Positions 1 to 7,670 of a stretch of DNA of 12,346 nucleotides are shown one piece after another. The stretch is from Chloroflexota bacterium (lineage in GTDB: Bacteria; Chloroflexota; Dormibacteria; CF-121): the NCBI GenBank assembly GCA_005880605.1, contig VBIS01000050.1, positions 1 to 12,346 on the forward strand, read 5' to 3'. The translations under genes were made by a program, and so were the position numbers. Numbering within the stretch: the stretch's first letter is position 1; each line of letters begins with the position of its first letter. Under the pieces are notes generated by a model. The model ran no database searches. It was given only the letters and a program-made list of their open reading frames with translations, and had not been told where the DNA came from.

Positions 1-821
1 CGCCGCCGTCGCTGCTGGGAATCAAGAACCCGATGGCGGAAAACCGCGACGCGCTTCGTCGCAGCCTGCTCCCCGGACTTCTGGAGGCGCTTGCGCTCAA
101 CGCGCGGCAGGACCAGGGCGGGGCGCACCTCTTCGAGTTGGGCTCCGTCTTCTGGAAGTCGGAGGCGAACGCCGTCGAGCAGCCGCAGGTGCTGGCGCTG
201 GCGGCCCACGTTCCGTCGGGGGGAGCCGACGCAGCGGCTGCGGAGGTGCGCTCCCTACAGGCGACGCTCGCCACGCTGCGCGATCGCTTCGCTTTCCCAG
301 CGACCGATTTCAAACAGGCAGAATTTCCGAGTCTCAACCCCGGGCGCTTCGCGGGGTTCCACCCGGGTCGGACGGGTGAAATTCTGGATGGGGGAGAGTC
401 CATCGGCATCGTCGGGGAGGTGCACCCTGAGGTGGCGTCCCAGCTCGGGCTCCCCGGGCGGGCGGTGGTCGCCGAGGTCCTCTTCGACCGCTTTAGCGCC
501 GGAGGTCGGCAGACGCCAGAGGCTCGCCCGCTGCCCCGCTTTCCGGGGGTTCGGCGGGACCTTACGGTCGTAATTCAAGGCAAAATCGCCGGCCGCGACC
601 TCGTGCAAGTTATCCGGCAGCTGGGCGGTTACACGTTGCGGGAGATCTATATGGTGAGCGAATACCAAGGGCCGCCGATGGGGGCTGGGGCCCGAAGCCT
701 TTCATTCCGCCTGCAGTACCAGGCCGACGATCGCACCCTGACCAATGAGGAAGTCTCGGCCCTGCAGCAAGGCATTATCGACGGCCTGAAAGCACGCTTT
801 GGGGCGGAGGTTCGTTCCTGA
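1..821 (+). CDS. pheT: Phenylalanine-tRNA ligase beta subunit, C-terminal part
   Basis: The beta subunit of the (alpha-beta)2 phenylalanyl-tRNA synthetase, which charges tRNA-Phe in the cytoplasm. The gene enters from outside the window; the reading frame is open from base 3 and gives 272 residues to the TGA at 819-821. The first residues (LLGIKNPMAENRDALRRSLL) are the typical PheT segment with the NP-x(5-7)-LR-x-SLLPGLL pattern of the catalytic-like core. The last 100 residues or so, from RFPGVRRDLTVVI to the end, are the ferredoxin-fold anticodon-binding (FDX-ACB) domain, with the conserved SLSFRLQYQADDRTLTNEEV stretch. The ATG at 33 is internal, not a start. pheS is expected just upstream. 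The stop overlaps the next start by one base (TGATG), so the two genes are probably translationally coupled. Identification is secure. Confidence 0.96.
   Translation, partial: PPSLLGIKNPMAENRDALRRSLLPGLLEALALNARQDQGGAHLFELGSVFWKSEANAVEQPQVLALAAHVPSGGADAAAAEVRSLQATLATLRDRFAFPATDFKQAEFPSLNPGRFAGFHPGRTGEILDGGESIGIVGEVHPEVASQLGLPGRAVVAEVLFDRFSAGGRQTPEARPLPRFPGVRRDLTVVIQGKIAGRDLVQVIRQLGGYTLREIYMVSEYQGPPMGAGARSLSFRLQYQADDRTLTNEEVSALQQGIIDGLKARFGAEVRS
806..810 (+). promoter_or_regulatory. Shine-Dalgarno site for the CvpA-family gene
   Basis: GGAGG lies inside the last codons of pheT, with ten bases between it and the ATG at 821. It is the clearest Shine-Dalgarno site in the window and supports the one-base-overlap start; most other genes here have weak or no such site. 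Confidence 0.6.
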
Positions 822-1381
822 TGGATTTCCTGGACCTGATCATCGTCGCCATCCTATTGCTCAACCTCGGCCTGGGGTGGGCATTCGGCCTGGTCCGGCG
901 TATCGTCGCCTTTGCCGGGCTTTTCGCCGGCGTCGGTGCCGCCACGCTCACCAGCGCCAACACGTCCTCGTACATCGCCAATTCCTTCGGCATCACATCG
1001 GCGATCTGGGCGCACGTCATCACCTACACCGTGATCGTGACCTTTGCCATCGTTTTGTTCGAGGTCCTCGGCGCCGTGTACCAGCGTTATCTTGACCAGC
1101 TGATCGCGCCGGCCTTCGATCGCTTGACCGGTGTCCTGACCGGCGCGGTCGTAGGCGCGCTTGAGGTCACGGTGATCCTGATCATCGGCGTCGGGGTGGT
1201 CAATGCCAAGCTGCCCGGTGGATACGCCCCGCCGCCGGCCTTTGTGATCGCTCAGGAGTGGTTCAGCAACTCGCTGCTGGCGCCGCACTTTTACGGGCTA
1301 GAGCCGGTAACCCGGGCGATCTTCTCGCTGGTGCTGCCGAGCAGTATCAGCAGCTACTTCACGCAGCTGGTCAGCCACTAA
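821..1381 (+). CDS. cvpA: CvpA-family membrane protein
   Basis: A 186-residue inner-membrane protein of the CvpA (colicin V production) family; its molecular role is unknown, although family members are linked to cell-envelope stress and division in several bacteria. Four hydrophobic segments are visible at about residues 4-22, 26-45, 61-84 and 105-127, followed by a polar tail of about 60 residues. The N-terminal pattern D-x2-I-(hydrophobic)n-G-x3-G-x-VRRI is typical: a glycine-rich first helix, then an Arg pair before the second helix. The start is ATG 821, one base into the pheT stop and preceded by GGAGG. In Firmicutes a cvpA gene also follows pheST, which agrees with this assignment. The family is loosely conserved, so a generic four-helix membrane protein is the alternative. 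Confidence 0.75.
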   Translation: MDFLDLIIVAILLLNLGLGWAFGLVRRIVAFAGLFAGVGAATLTSANTSSYIANSFGITSAIWAHVITYTVIVTFAIVLFEVLGAVYQRYLDQLIAPAFDRLTGVLTGAVVGALEVTVILIIGVGVVNAKLPGGYAPPPAFVIAQEWFSNSLLAPHFYGLEPVTRAIFSLVLPSSISSYFTQLVSH

Positions 1382-1416
1382 CGCCCCGGCGGCGGCCCAT
1401 CTGCTAAGCATCAGAC

Positions 1417-2043
1417 GTGGTGTTGACGTCGCCGCGGCTGAGGCGCGGATTCTTCTCCAGGGATCCCGTGATCGTGGCACGTGACCTCCTGGGGCGCATC
1501 CTCTCCTATCGCACGCCGGATGGCCTGCTGGCCGGCCGGATCGTCGAGACCGAGGCCTACACCGGCGAGGCCGACCCGGCCTCGCACGCCTTTCGCGGCC
1601 GTACGGCCCGCAATGCGGTCATGTTCGGCGCAGCCGGTCACGCCTACGTCTACTTCAGCTACGGCGTGCACTACTGCCTCAACGTGACGGCGGACGCCCC
1701 CGGGGTCGCGGGTGCGGTGCTGCTGCGCGCTCTGGAGCCGCTGGCTGGCATGGACGTCATGCGGCGTCACGGCGACCACGGGCCAGAGGCGCGACTGCTC
1801 AGCGGGCCGGGCAAGATCGGCCGAGGCTTCGGGCTGACTCTCAAAGACAATGGCCGGGATTTCACGCGCGGGCCGCTCGGCCTTGCCGCCGGCACACCCG
1901 TCCCGGATGGTCAGGTCGCCATCACCCGCCGGATCGGGATCTCGCGCGCGGTCGACCTGCCCTATCGCTTTTCAGTGCTTGGTAGTAAGTCCGTGTCGGG
2001 TGGAGCCCCCACCCTGCCCTCCCCCAGAGGGGGAGGGAAATAG
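1417..2043 (+). CDS. mpg: 3-methyladenine DNA glycosylase (AAG/Mpg family)
   Basis: A base-excision repair enzyme that removes alkylated purines (3-methyladenine, 7-methylguanine, hypoxanthine) from DNA. It has 208 residues. By alignment with human AAG the catalytic Glu is E46 in the VETEAY motif; base-stacking residues are Y48, H57 and Y79; N89 and R104 complete the DNA-contact set, and the GPGKIGRGFG loop follows. The family body ends at PYRFSVLGSKSVSGG. The last 12 residues (about 197-208, APTLPSPRGGGK) are encoded by the palindromic repeat at 2003-2041 and are not part of the family; the TAG also falls in the repeat. Three consecutive possible starts occur (GTG 1417, GTG 1420, TTG 1423), with no clear Shine-Dalgarno site. 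It lies 35 bases after the CvpA gene and converges with the penicillin-binding protein gene. Confidence 0.93.
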   Translation: MVLTSPRLRRGFFSRDPVIVARDLLGRILSYRTPDGLLAGRIVETEAYTGEADPASHAFRGRTARNAVMFGAAGHAYVYFSYGVHYCLNVTADAPGVAGAVLLRALEPLAGMDVMRRHGDHGPEARLLSGPGKIGRGFGLTLKDNGRDFTRGPLGLAAGTPVPDGQVAITRRIGISRAVDLPYRFSVLGSKSVSGGAPTLPSPRGGGK

Positions 2044-2121
2044 GGTGCCATCCTCTAGAGGGGGAGGGAAATAGTGGTGCCATCCGCGAGAAGGGGAGGG
2101 GAAATGGCTGCTAGGGGAGGG
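2003..2121. repeat. GC-rich palindromic tandem repeat cluster, copy 1
   Basis: The first unit holds a perfect hairpin with arms CCCTCCCCC (2017-2025) and GGGGGAGGG (2029-2037) and loop AGA. Two further degenerate units follow with a period of 31-32 bases: GGTGCCATCC recurs at 2044 and 2076, and an 18-base block beginning AGAGGGGGAGGG recurs identically at 2026 and 2057. A last GGGGAGGG at 2114-2121 overlaps the final codons of the penicillin-binding protein gene. Bases 2003-2041 match 9705-9743 at 38 of 39 positions, so this is a dispersed family. It spans the junction of two convergent genes and could end transcripts from both sides, though no T-run follows the hairpin. Such GC-rich intergenic palindromes are often seen as PTLPSP-type peptides when read as protein. 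Confidence 0.85.
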
Positions 2122-4633
2122 TGATGGTGATCGTCTGGGCTGCCGGCGCGTTGGCCGGGTTGTAATCGTAGGCCTGGACGTTCAGGGTGTGGGTGCTGCC
2201 CGACGTGCCTTTGATCACGAACGTGAAGGGGCCTTGGGTCAGCCGGACCGGTTTGCTGGACCCATCGAGGAAGAAATCGACTTCTTTGATGGCCTCATCA
2301 TCGGTGGCCATGGCGGTGACCAGGACGCTGCCATTTGCCTGTGGAACCTGGGCGAGCGTCAACGTGGGCGGGATGGTCTCTGTGAACAGCTGGCAATTCT
2401 GGGTAGGTGGTTGCGGTGAGTTCTTGTCCTTCATATCGTCCGGGTAGCCGGGCGGGTAGACGACGAAGGTTTTCACCGTCGTCAGGCTTGCTGGAATGTC
2501 CGGGGTGGCGAGCAGCCCGTCGGTGGTACAGACCCGAATGGGGTGATACCAATCATCCGGCCGGGTGGGGGCGGTGCCGGCCGTGAACCAGTCGGTGATG
2601 GTCTGGCCGGCGCAGTTCGGGGTGGCGAGCAAGCCGCTGGCCTGGCACACCGTGACCTTCTTGAGGCCGTCGGGGACCGCGAAATCGCGCACCGGCTTGT
2701 TGGCCTCATAGGCGTTGAAGATGTCGCGGAAGATCAGGCCGGCGCCCTGCACACCCCACACCACGTTGAGGTTGGAGTTCACGTTGGCAGGACAGCCGCC
2801 GGCACAGGTGTGGCCCATCCAGGCGCCGATCACAACGTCCGGGCTATAGCCAATGAGCCAGGAGTCGTGCCAGTTCTCGGTGGTTCCGGTCTTGGATGCG
2901 AAGGGCCGCTTGATATTCAGGGCGGCGCCTACCGGCCGGAGGATGTCGCTGATCATGTAGGTCACCTGCGCGGGCAGGACGCGTACGCCCGGGTCCGGCT
3001 TCCATTCCTGCAGCGTCTTGCCCTGGCTGTCGACCACTTTGAGGATGACCGTGGGGTCGTGGTAAACGCCGCCCGACGCGAGGACGGCGTAGGCGTTGAA
3101 ATGCTGCATTGGCAGAACCTCCGTGGCGCCGATCGCCTGAGCCAGACCACGTTCGGGTGTGAGGTTGGCACTGGTCAGGCCCATCATCCGCGCCGTCTGG
3201 AAGACCCGGTCGTAGCCCAATTGCTTCAGCAGCAGGATGGCGGGGATGTTGCGCGACTCCACCAGGGCACGCCGAATGGTGATGACGCCCTCACTGCGAT
3301 GGTCCCAGTCGACGAACGCATGGCCATCGATCTTGCCCTGCGTATCGTTGATCAGGTTCGAGGGGGCGTAACCGTTGGCGAGCGCGGTCGCGTACTCGTA
3401 AATCTTGAAAGATGAACCCGGCTGCCGGCCCTCACCGTCGGCGATGACGTTGTACTGGCCGCCGATCGCCTGGTCATAGTAGTTGGCGCTGCCGACCATG
3501 GCCAGCACCTGGCCGGAGCTGGGGTCGATGACTTCGGCTGCGCCATTGTTGACGTTGCGCGCTCGCAGGTCGGACCGGTTGACGTTGTTGGTCACGGCCG
3601 CTTCGGCCGACTGCTGCACGCGGTAGTCGAGCGTGGTGGTGATTCGCAGGCCGCCGCCGGCCACCACCGCCTCACCGTACTGTTTGGTGAGCTGCTGGAG
3701 CACGTAGTCGACGAACCAGGGCGCCTTCAGGCCTTTCTCGATGCTGCCATCCTGGTACTTGAGCGGCTCCTTGACGGCTTTGTCGTACTCGATCTGGCTG
3801 ATGTAGTGGTCGCGCAGCATGTCGCGAAGGACGAGCTCCTGGCGCGACTTGGCGTTGGCTGCGGTTGCGGGGTTGTACGGATCCAGGCCCGATGGCGCAT
3901 TCGGGATCGCGGCCAGCATGGCGGCCTCGGCGATGTCGAGGTCTTTGGCGGACTTGGCGAAATAGGTCTGCGCCGCCGCTTCGGCACCGTATGCCGAGTG
4001 GCCGTAGAAGATCTGGTTGAGATAGAGGGTGAGGATGTCGTTCTTGGTGAAGCGACGCTCGACCTCCAACGACAGCACGATCTCGCGCACTTTGCGCTCC
4101 AACGAGCGGTCATCGCCGACGAACATGCGCTTCACCAATTGCTGGGTGATGGTGCTCGCGCCTTGCTCGACGCGCTGGTGGGTGACATCCGCAATGGCGG
4201 CGGCGGCGATGCGACGGATGTCGATCCCGTTGTGAGTGTAGAACTGGCGGTCCTCGAGGGCGATCGTGGCGTCGATCAGGTGCGGAGAGATCGCCGACAG
4301 GGGGATGACGGTGCGAACCACGCCGTCGGTGTGCTTGACGTAGAGCAACACGCCGTTGCGGTCATAGATCTTGGTTGCCTGCGAGAGCTCCTTGGCATTG
4401 AGTGAGCTGGGATTGGGCAGGTCGCGAGTGTAAGTCTGGTACTTGTCGACCGCCTCGGCGCCGCCGCCGAGGCTGAGGAGGCCGACCAGGGTGAGCCCGA
4501 TGATGATGATCTTGTGCCCGGCGGCACGGCGCCGCCGCGACAGAAGACGAATGGTAAGCACGCGGATCGCGGCGCGACGGGCTGACCGGTGCTTGTCTGG
4601 CGACACCGCGTCTATAACGGTTGAGTTCGTCAA
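2111..4633 (-). CDS. Class A penicillin-binding protein (transglycosylase/transpeptidase) with C-terminal Ig-like domain
   Basis: A bifunctional peptidoglycan synthase of the PBP1A type, 840 residues, anchored in the membrane with its enzymes outside. Residues 1-41 are a strongly basic cytoplasmic tail; 42-61 is the single membrane helix. The GT51 glycosyltransferase begins with the ALEDRQFYTHNGID motif (catalytic E127) and continues through ASTITQQLVKRMF and LTLYLNQIFYG. The transpeptidase carries the nucleophile motif S407-S-F-K410, S460-R-N462 and K581-T-G583. Two similar segments (V-C-x4-GLLATP) follow, and residues about 754-840 form a beta-rich Ig/fibronectin-like domain. Start TTG 4633 is the only start that keeps the full basic tail; GTG at 4606 is an alternative. 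It diverges from tyrS. Regulation may come from the shared 61-base intergenic region. Subtype (1A, 1B, 2c) cannot be fixed by eye. Confidence 0.93.
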   Translation of the reverse strand: MTNSTVIDAVSPDKHRSARRAAIRVLTIRLLSRRRRAAGHKIIIIGLTLVGLLSLGGGAEAVDKYQTYTRDLPNPSSLNAKELSQATKIYDRNGVLLYVKHTDGVVRTVIPLSAISPHLIDATIALEDRQFYTHNGIDIRRIAAAAIADVTHQRVEQGASTITQQLVKRMFVGDDRSLERKVREIVLSLEVERRFTKNDILTLYLNQIFYGHSAYGAEAAAQTYFAKSAKDLDIAEAAMLAAIPNAPSGLDPYNPATAANAKSRQELVLRDMLRDHYISQIEYDKAVKEPLKYQDGSIEKGLKAPWFVDYVLQQLTKQYGEAVVAGGGLRITTTLDYRVQQSAEAAVTNNVNRSDLRARNVNNGAAEVIDPSSGQVLAMVGSANYYDQAIGGQYNVIADGEGRQPGSSFKIYEYATALANGYAPSNLINDTQGKIDGHAFVDWDHRSEGVITIRRALVESRNIPAILLLKQLGYDRVFQTARMMGLTSANLTPERGLAQAIGATEVLPMQHFNAYAVLASGGVYHDPTVILKVVDSQGKTLQEWKPDPGVRVLPAQVTYMISDILRPVGAALNIKRPFASKTGTTENWHDSWLIGYSPDVVIGAWMGHTCAGGCPANVNSNLNVVWGVQGAGLIFRDIFNAYEANKPVRDFAVPDGLKKVTVCQASGLLATPNCAGQTITDWFTAGTAPTRPDDWYHPIRVCTTDGLLATPDIPASLTTVKTFVVYPPGYPDDMKDKNSPQPPTQNCQLFTETIPPTLTLAQVPQANGSVLVTAMATDDEAIKEVDFFLDGSSKPVRLTQGPFTFVIKGTSGSTHTLNVQAYDYNPANAPAAQTITITLP

Positions 4634-4661
4634 AAAAGCACAGAGGATCTCGCCAAGCGCC

Positions 4662-4669
4662 TATATACT
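4662..4669. promoter_or_regulatory. Candidate divergent -10 elements for tyrS and the PBP gene
   Basis: The 61-base gap between the divergent starts holds one A/T-rich spot. TATACT at 4664-4669 fits a -10 box for tyrS, giving a leader of about 20 bases. The self-complementary TATATA at 4662-4667 could serve the minus strand, 28 bases before the TTG start. I find no good -35 match at 17 bases on either side, so this is tentative. Confidence 0.4.
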
Positions 4670-4694
4670 CGCGTCTAGAAACCGTGACGGAACG

Positions 4695-5885
4695 ATGAAG
4701 AAACAACAAAACCTTGATCACGGCGCCTGGGATGCGGTGACCGCAGGCGCGGTCCAGATCGTCAACCGCGATCACCTGAAGAGCCGCATCGAGCGAGGCG
4801 ACCGGTTGCGCGTCAAGCTGGGATTGGATCCGACCAAGCCTGATATCCACCTCGGGCACACCGTCCAGCTCCGAACACTGCGCCGATACCAGCAGCATGG
4901 CCATCAGGCGGTCCTGATCATCGGCGACTGGACCGCGAGGATCGGCGACCCCTCCGGGCAGAACGTCACCCGACCGCAATTGACGAAAGAGGAGGTCACT
5001 GCCGCGGCGACGACCTACCTCGACCAGGCCTGGAAGATTCTCGATGAAGGCGAGACCGAGGTCCGCCTGCAGTCCGAGTGGTTCGACAAGATGCACCTCG
5101 AGAATGTCGTGCAATTGACGAGCCGCTACACGGTGGCGCGCATGCTGGCCAGGGAAGACTTCGCCAAGCGCACCAAGGACGGACGGCCGGTCGGCATGCA
5201 CGAACTGCTCTACCCACTGCTTCAGGCCTATGACTCGGTGGCCGTCAAATCGGATCTCGAGCTGGGCGGCACCGATCAGACATTCAACCTGCTGGTCGGC
5301 CGCGATATCCAAGAGGCCTACGGCCAACCGCCCCAGGACATTCAAACCATGCCGCTGCTTGAAGGCCTCGACGGGGTGCAGAAGATGAGCAAGAGCCTCG
5401 ACAACTACATCGGCATCGACGAGCCGCCGGCGGTGATCTACCGCAAGGCGATGAGCGTGCCCGACCAGCTCATCGCGCGCTACCTCCAGCTGGTCACCGA
5501 CATTCCACCTGACCAGCTCGCCGCCGAAGAGCGCGCGCTCCAGCAGGGCGAGAATCCGCGCGACGTCAAGCAGCGGCTCGCGGAGCGGCTCGTCCGTCAG
5601 TTTCATCCCAACGCGGCGCCGAGCGAGTATCGAGGCGAGTCCGGCGGATTCGTGACGGCGGGACCGACGACCGTCGAGGTTGCGGCTGGGCCGCGATCGA
5701 TCGCGCAGCTCTTCCTCGACGCGGGACTGGTCACGAGTAAGAGCGAGGCGAGACGCCTCGCCGGGCAGAAAGGCCTTACCGTCAATGGGCAGGTCGTCAA
5801 CTCCGCGGAGGACAAAGTCGAGCCGACCGAGGGGATGGTCTTGCAACGCGGACTGCATCGAGTCGCGCGCCTGAGGGTGAGATAA
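4695..5885 (+). CDS. tyrS: Tyrosine-tRNA ligase (TyrZ-like type)
   Basis: Charges tRNA-Tyr with tyrosine in the cytoplasm. The protein has 396 residues, normal for the second bacterial TyrRS type, whose class I signature reads HLGH (residues 52-55) and whose KMSKS loop is at 230-234. The tyrosine/ATP pocket segment GGTDQ is at 191-195, and WTARIGDPSG lies after the HLGH helix. An S4 RNA-binding domain forms the C-terminus (about 335-396). ATG 4695 is chosen because the conserved N-terminal helix begins right after it; the frame is open upstream to 4443 but that part lies in the opposing gene. It heads the plus-strand series, with yebC 18 bases downstream. The leader is too short for a T-box. 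Confidence 0.95.
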   Translation: MKKQQNLDHGAWDAVTAGAVQIVNRDHLKSRIERGDRLRVKLGLDPTKPDIHLGHTVQLRTLRRYQQHGHQAVLIIGDWTARIGDPSGQNVTRPQLTKEEVTAAATTYLDQAWKILDEGETEVRLQSEWFDKMHLENVVQLTSRYTVARMLAREDFAKRTKDGRPVGMHELLYPLLQAYDSVAVKSDLELGGTDQTFNLLVGRDIQEAYGQPPQDIQTMPLLEGLDGVQKMSKSLDNYIGIDEPPAVIYRKAMSVPDQLIARYLQLVTDIPPDQLAAEERALQQGENPRDVKQRLAERLVRQFHPNAAPSEYRGESGGFVTAGPTTVEVAAGPRSIAQLFLDAGLVTSKSEARRLAGQKGLTVNGQVVNSAEDKVEPTEGMVLQRGLHRVARLRVR

Positions 5886-5903
5886 ACTCCCAGACGGGGA
5901 AAG

Positions 5904-6659
5904 ATGTCTGGACATTCCAAGTGGTCGTCGATCAAGCACAAGAAGGCCCTCACCGACGCCAAGAAAGGGCAGCAGTTCACCAAGATGGCGCGGGAAATCA
6001 CGCTCTCCGCTCGTGAGGGTGGCGGCAGCCCGGACGGGAACTACCGGCTGCGGCTGGCGATGGAGAAAGCCCGTGACGTCAACATGCCGCAGGACAACAT
6101 CCAGCGGGCGATCAAACGCGGGACGGGTGAGCTGGGTGGCGCCGCCCTTGAGGAGCTGCGTTTCGAGGGCTACGGCCCGCATGGGGTGGCCATCATCGTC
6201 GACACGTTGACCGACAACCGCAACCGCACCAGCGGCGACATTAGAAACCTCTTCAGCCGAGCGGGCGGAAACATGGGCACCACCGGCAGCGTGGCCTGGA
6301 TGTTCACCCGGCAAGGGCAAATCGTGATCGACGCCGGTGGCCGCGACCCGGACGAGATCGGGTTGGAGGCGATCGAGCTGGGCGCCAGCGATGCGCGCGT
6401 CGACGGCAAGACGGTTGACATCGTCACCGATCCGCCCAAACTCGAGGCGGTGCAACAGGGATTGAAGAAGAAGGGATACAAGATCGAATCCGCCGAGGTC
6501 ACGATGAACGCCTCCCAGCTCATCCCGCTGAACGAGACGACGGCCCCATCCATCCTCAAGTTGCTGGACGCCCTCGAAGAGCACGATGACGTGCAGTCGG
6601 TCTACTCGAACATGGACGTGCCGGCCGACGTCATGGAACGCATCAGCGAACGTGTCTAG
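5904..6659 (+). CDS. yebC: YebC/PmpR-family protein
   Basis: A 251-residue member of the YebC/PmpR (TACO1) family, complete at both ends. The N-terminal signature SGHSKWSSIKHKK is followed by the GSPDGNYRLRLAMEKARDVNMP region and, in the central domain, EGYGPHGVAIIVDTLTDNRNRT. Members were first described as DNA-binding regulators, and TACO1 and more recent bacterial work point to a role on the ribosome during difficult translation such as proline runs; which applies here cannot be read from sequence. Its usual place next to ruvC is kept: the ruvC frame starts inside its last codons. GGGGA before ATG 5904 is a weak, rather close ribosome site. Confidence 0.95.
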   Translation: MSGHSKWSSIKHKKALTDAKKGQQFTKMAREITLSAREGGGSPDGNYRLRLAMEKARDVNMPQDNIQRAIKRGTGELGGAALEELRFEGYGPHGVAIIVDTLTDNRNRTSGDIRNLFSRAGGNMGTTGSVAWMFTRQGQIVIDAGGRDPDEIGLEAIELGASDARVDGKTVDIVTDPPKLEAVQQGLKKKGYKIESAEVTMNASQLIPLNETTAPSILKLLDALEEHDDVQSVYSNMDVPADVMERISERV

Positions 6660-7071
6660 CGTCACCGCGAGCGACGGCCTTCTGGTCCTGGGTGTTGATC
6701 CAGGACTCGCGGATACCGGCTACGGCGCGGTCCGCCGCCAGAACGGGCGCCTGACGATGGTCACCTGCGGCACGCTCAAAACTCCAGCCAATTTGTCTGA
6801 GCCGAAACGCCTGGCCATCCTCGCCAGACAGCTTCGCGCGCTGATCGCCGAGCTTCATCCGCAGGCCGCCGCCTTGGTCAAGCTGTCGGTGACCGGCTAC
6901 GGGGCGGCCACCAAAGGCCAGATGCTGAAGATGGTCCAATCGCTGTTGGCCACCCGCGAGCTGCCCCGCTCGGACGACGCCATCGACGCGCTGGCGATTG
7001 CCATCTGCCACCACCACAGCGGCCGGCTGCGCACCATCATCAGCCGGGCGCCGACGAGCGTTCACGCTTGA
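6652..7071 (+). CDS. ruvC: Holliday junction endonuclease RuvC with internal deletion
   Basis: RuvC resolves Holliday junctions together with RuvAB. From GTG 6652 (8-base overlap with yebC) it gives 139 residues, against about 160-180 in the family. The N-terminal GVDPGLADTGYG (D16 = E. coli D7) and C-terminal DDAIDALAIAICHHH (D109 and D112 = D138 and D141) are intact. In the middle, PQAAAL (residues 70-75) runs directly into VKLSVTGYG. In E. coli RuvC these positions are separated by about 40 residues (66-105) containing catalytic E66, stacking F69 and the GQARG segment. The junction is near base 6876 and the frame is kept. Without E66 the active site lacks one of its four acidic ligands, so the product should be inactive if the sequence is right. 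An assembly collapse is the alternative. The longer frame from 6586 only adds out-of-frame yebC sequence. Confidence 0.85.
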   Translation: MSSVTASDGLLVLGVDPGLADTGYGAVRRQNGRLTMVTCGTLKTPANLSEPKRLAILARQLRALIAELHPQAAALVKLSVTGYGAATKGQMLKMVQSLLATRELPRSDDAIDALAIAICHHHSGRLRTIISRAPTSVHA

Positions 7072-7670
7072 TCGCGACCCTCGAGGGCATCCTGGCCCAG
7101 CGAGGTTCCGACTCGGTGATCGTGGACGTCCACGGCGTCGGCTACCTGGTGACGGTGGGGACCCGCACCCTCGCCGAGCTCCCACGTGCCGGCGAGCGAA
7201 CGCGTCTCTACACCTACACCTATGTACGCGAAGATGCGCTCGGCCTCTTCGGCTTTCTCAGCCAGGAGGAGCTGACCTTCTTCAAGCTGCTGCTCTCGGT
7301 CAAGGGCATCGGCCCCAAGGCCGCGCTCGCGATCCTCAGCCGCGGCGAGCTCCGCGTCCTCAAGCGGGCCATCCTGCAGGAGGACGCCGCGCTGCTGGCG
7401 ACCGTGCCCGGGATCGGGCCGAAAACGGCAGCCCGGGTGGTGCTGGAGTTGAAGGGGAAGCTCAAGGACGAGATCTTCGGCGAGGAGGCGGCCCTGCCGG
7501 CGTCCGGTGGACCCGACCCGGTGGCGCAGGCACTGGTGGTCCTCACCAGCCTCGGTTACACACCCGCCGAAGCCAAAGAAGCCGTGCGGAAGGCGAGCGG
7601 CGGGAACGGGGGGAGTCACTCGGTCGAACAGCTGGTGACGGTGGCGCTCAAAGGCCTGGATCGCGGATGA
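7068..7670 (+). CDS. ruvA: Holliday junction branch migration protein RuvA
   Basis: RuvA binds four-way junctions as a tetramer and loads RuvB. It has 200 residues, full length. Residues 1-62 form the OB-fold domain, with the acidic-pin residues E55-D56 in VREDA at the same numbers as in E. coli. Two helix-hairpin-helix motifs follow: LLSVKGIGPKAA (about 75-86) and LATVPGIGPKTAA (about 110-122). After a flexible acidic linker, residues about 150-198 are the RuvB-binding domain III. The start is TTG 7068, overlapping the ruvC TGA by four bases (TTGA), and the stop overlaps ruvB by four bases, so the three genes are probably coupled. Confidence 0.96.
   Translation: MIATLEGILAQRGSDSVIVDVHGVGYLVTVGTRTLAELPRAGERTRLYTYTYVREDALGLFGFLSQEELTFFKLLLSVKGIGPKAALAILSRGELRVLKRAILQEDAALLATVPGIGPKTAARVVLELKGKLKDEIFGEEAALPASGGPDPVAQALVVLTSLGYTPAEAKEAVRKASGGNGGSHSVEQLVTVALKGLDRG

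Noticed and set aside
2017..2043. Classical intrinsic terminator between mpg and the PBP gene
   Set aside because: The hairpin is strong but no T-run follows on either strand, and the same hairpin occurs within the queA-tgt junction, so it was annotated as a repeat.
2003..2106. CRISPR-like array
   Set aside because: The units are short, degenerate and back to back, without unique spacers of constant length, and there are no cas genes.
2543..3415. 290-codon plus-strand open frame inside the penicillin-binding protein gene
   Set aside because: It is an antisense shadow of the transpeptidase region whose motifs are all in place on the minus strand.
4634..4694. T-box or other riboswitch before tyrS
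   Set aside because: The gap is only 61 bases with a likely leader of about 20, far too short for a T-box.
4362..6665. 767-codon open frame on the minus strand opposite tyrS and yebC
   Set aside because: It runs antisense to two confidently identified genes and its translation has no recognisable family pattern; long antisense frames are common in GC-rich DNA.
6998..7666. N-terminal extension of ruvB by over 200 residues
   Set aside because: The extension overlaps ruvA in another frame and is low-complexity Arg/Pro/Gly; ATG 7667 fits the family start and the ATGA overlap.
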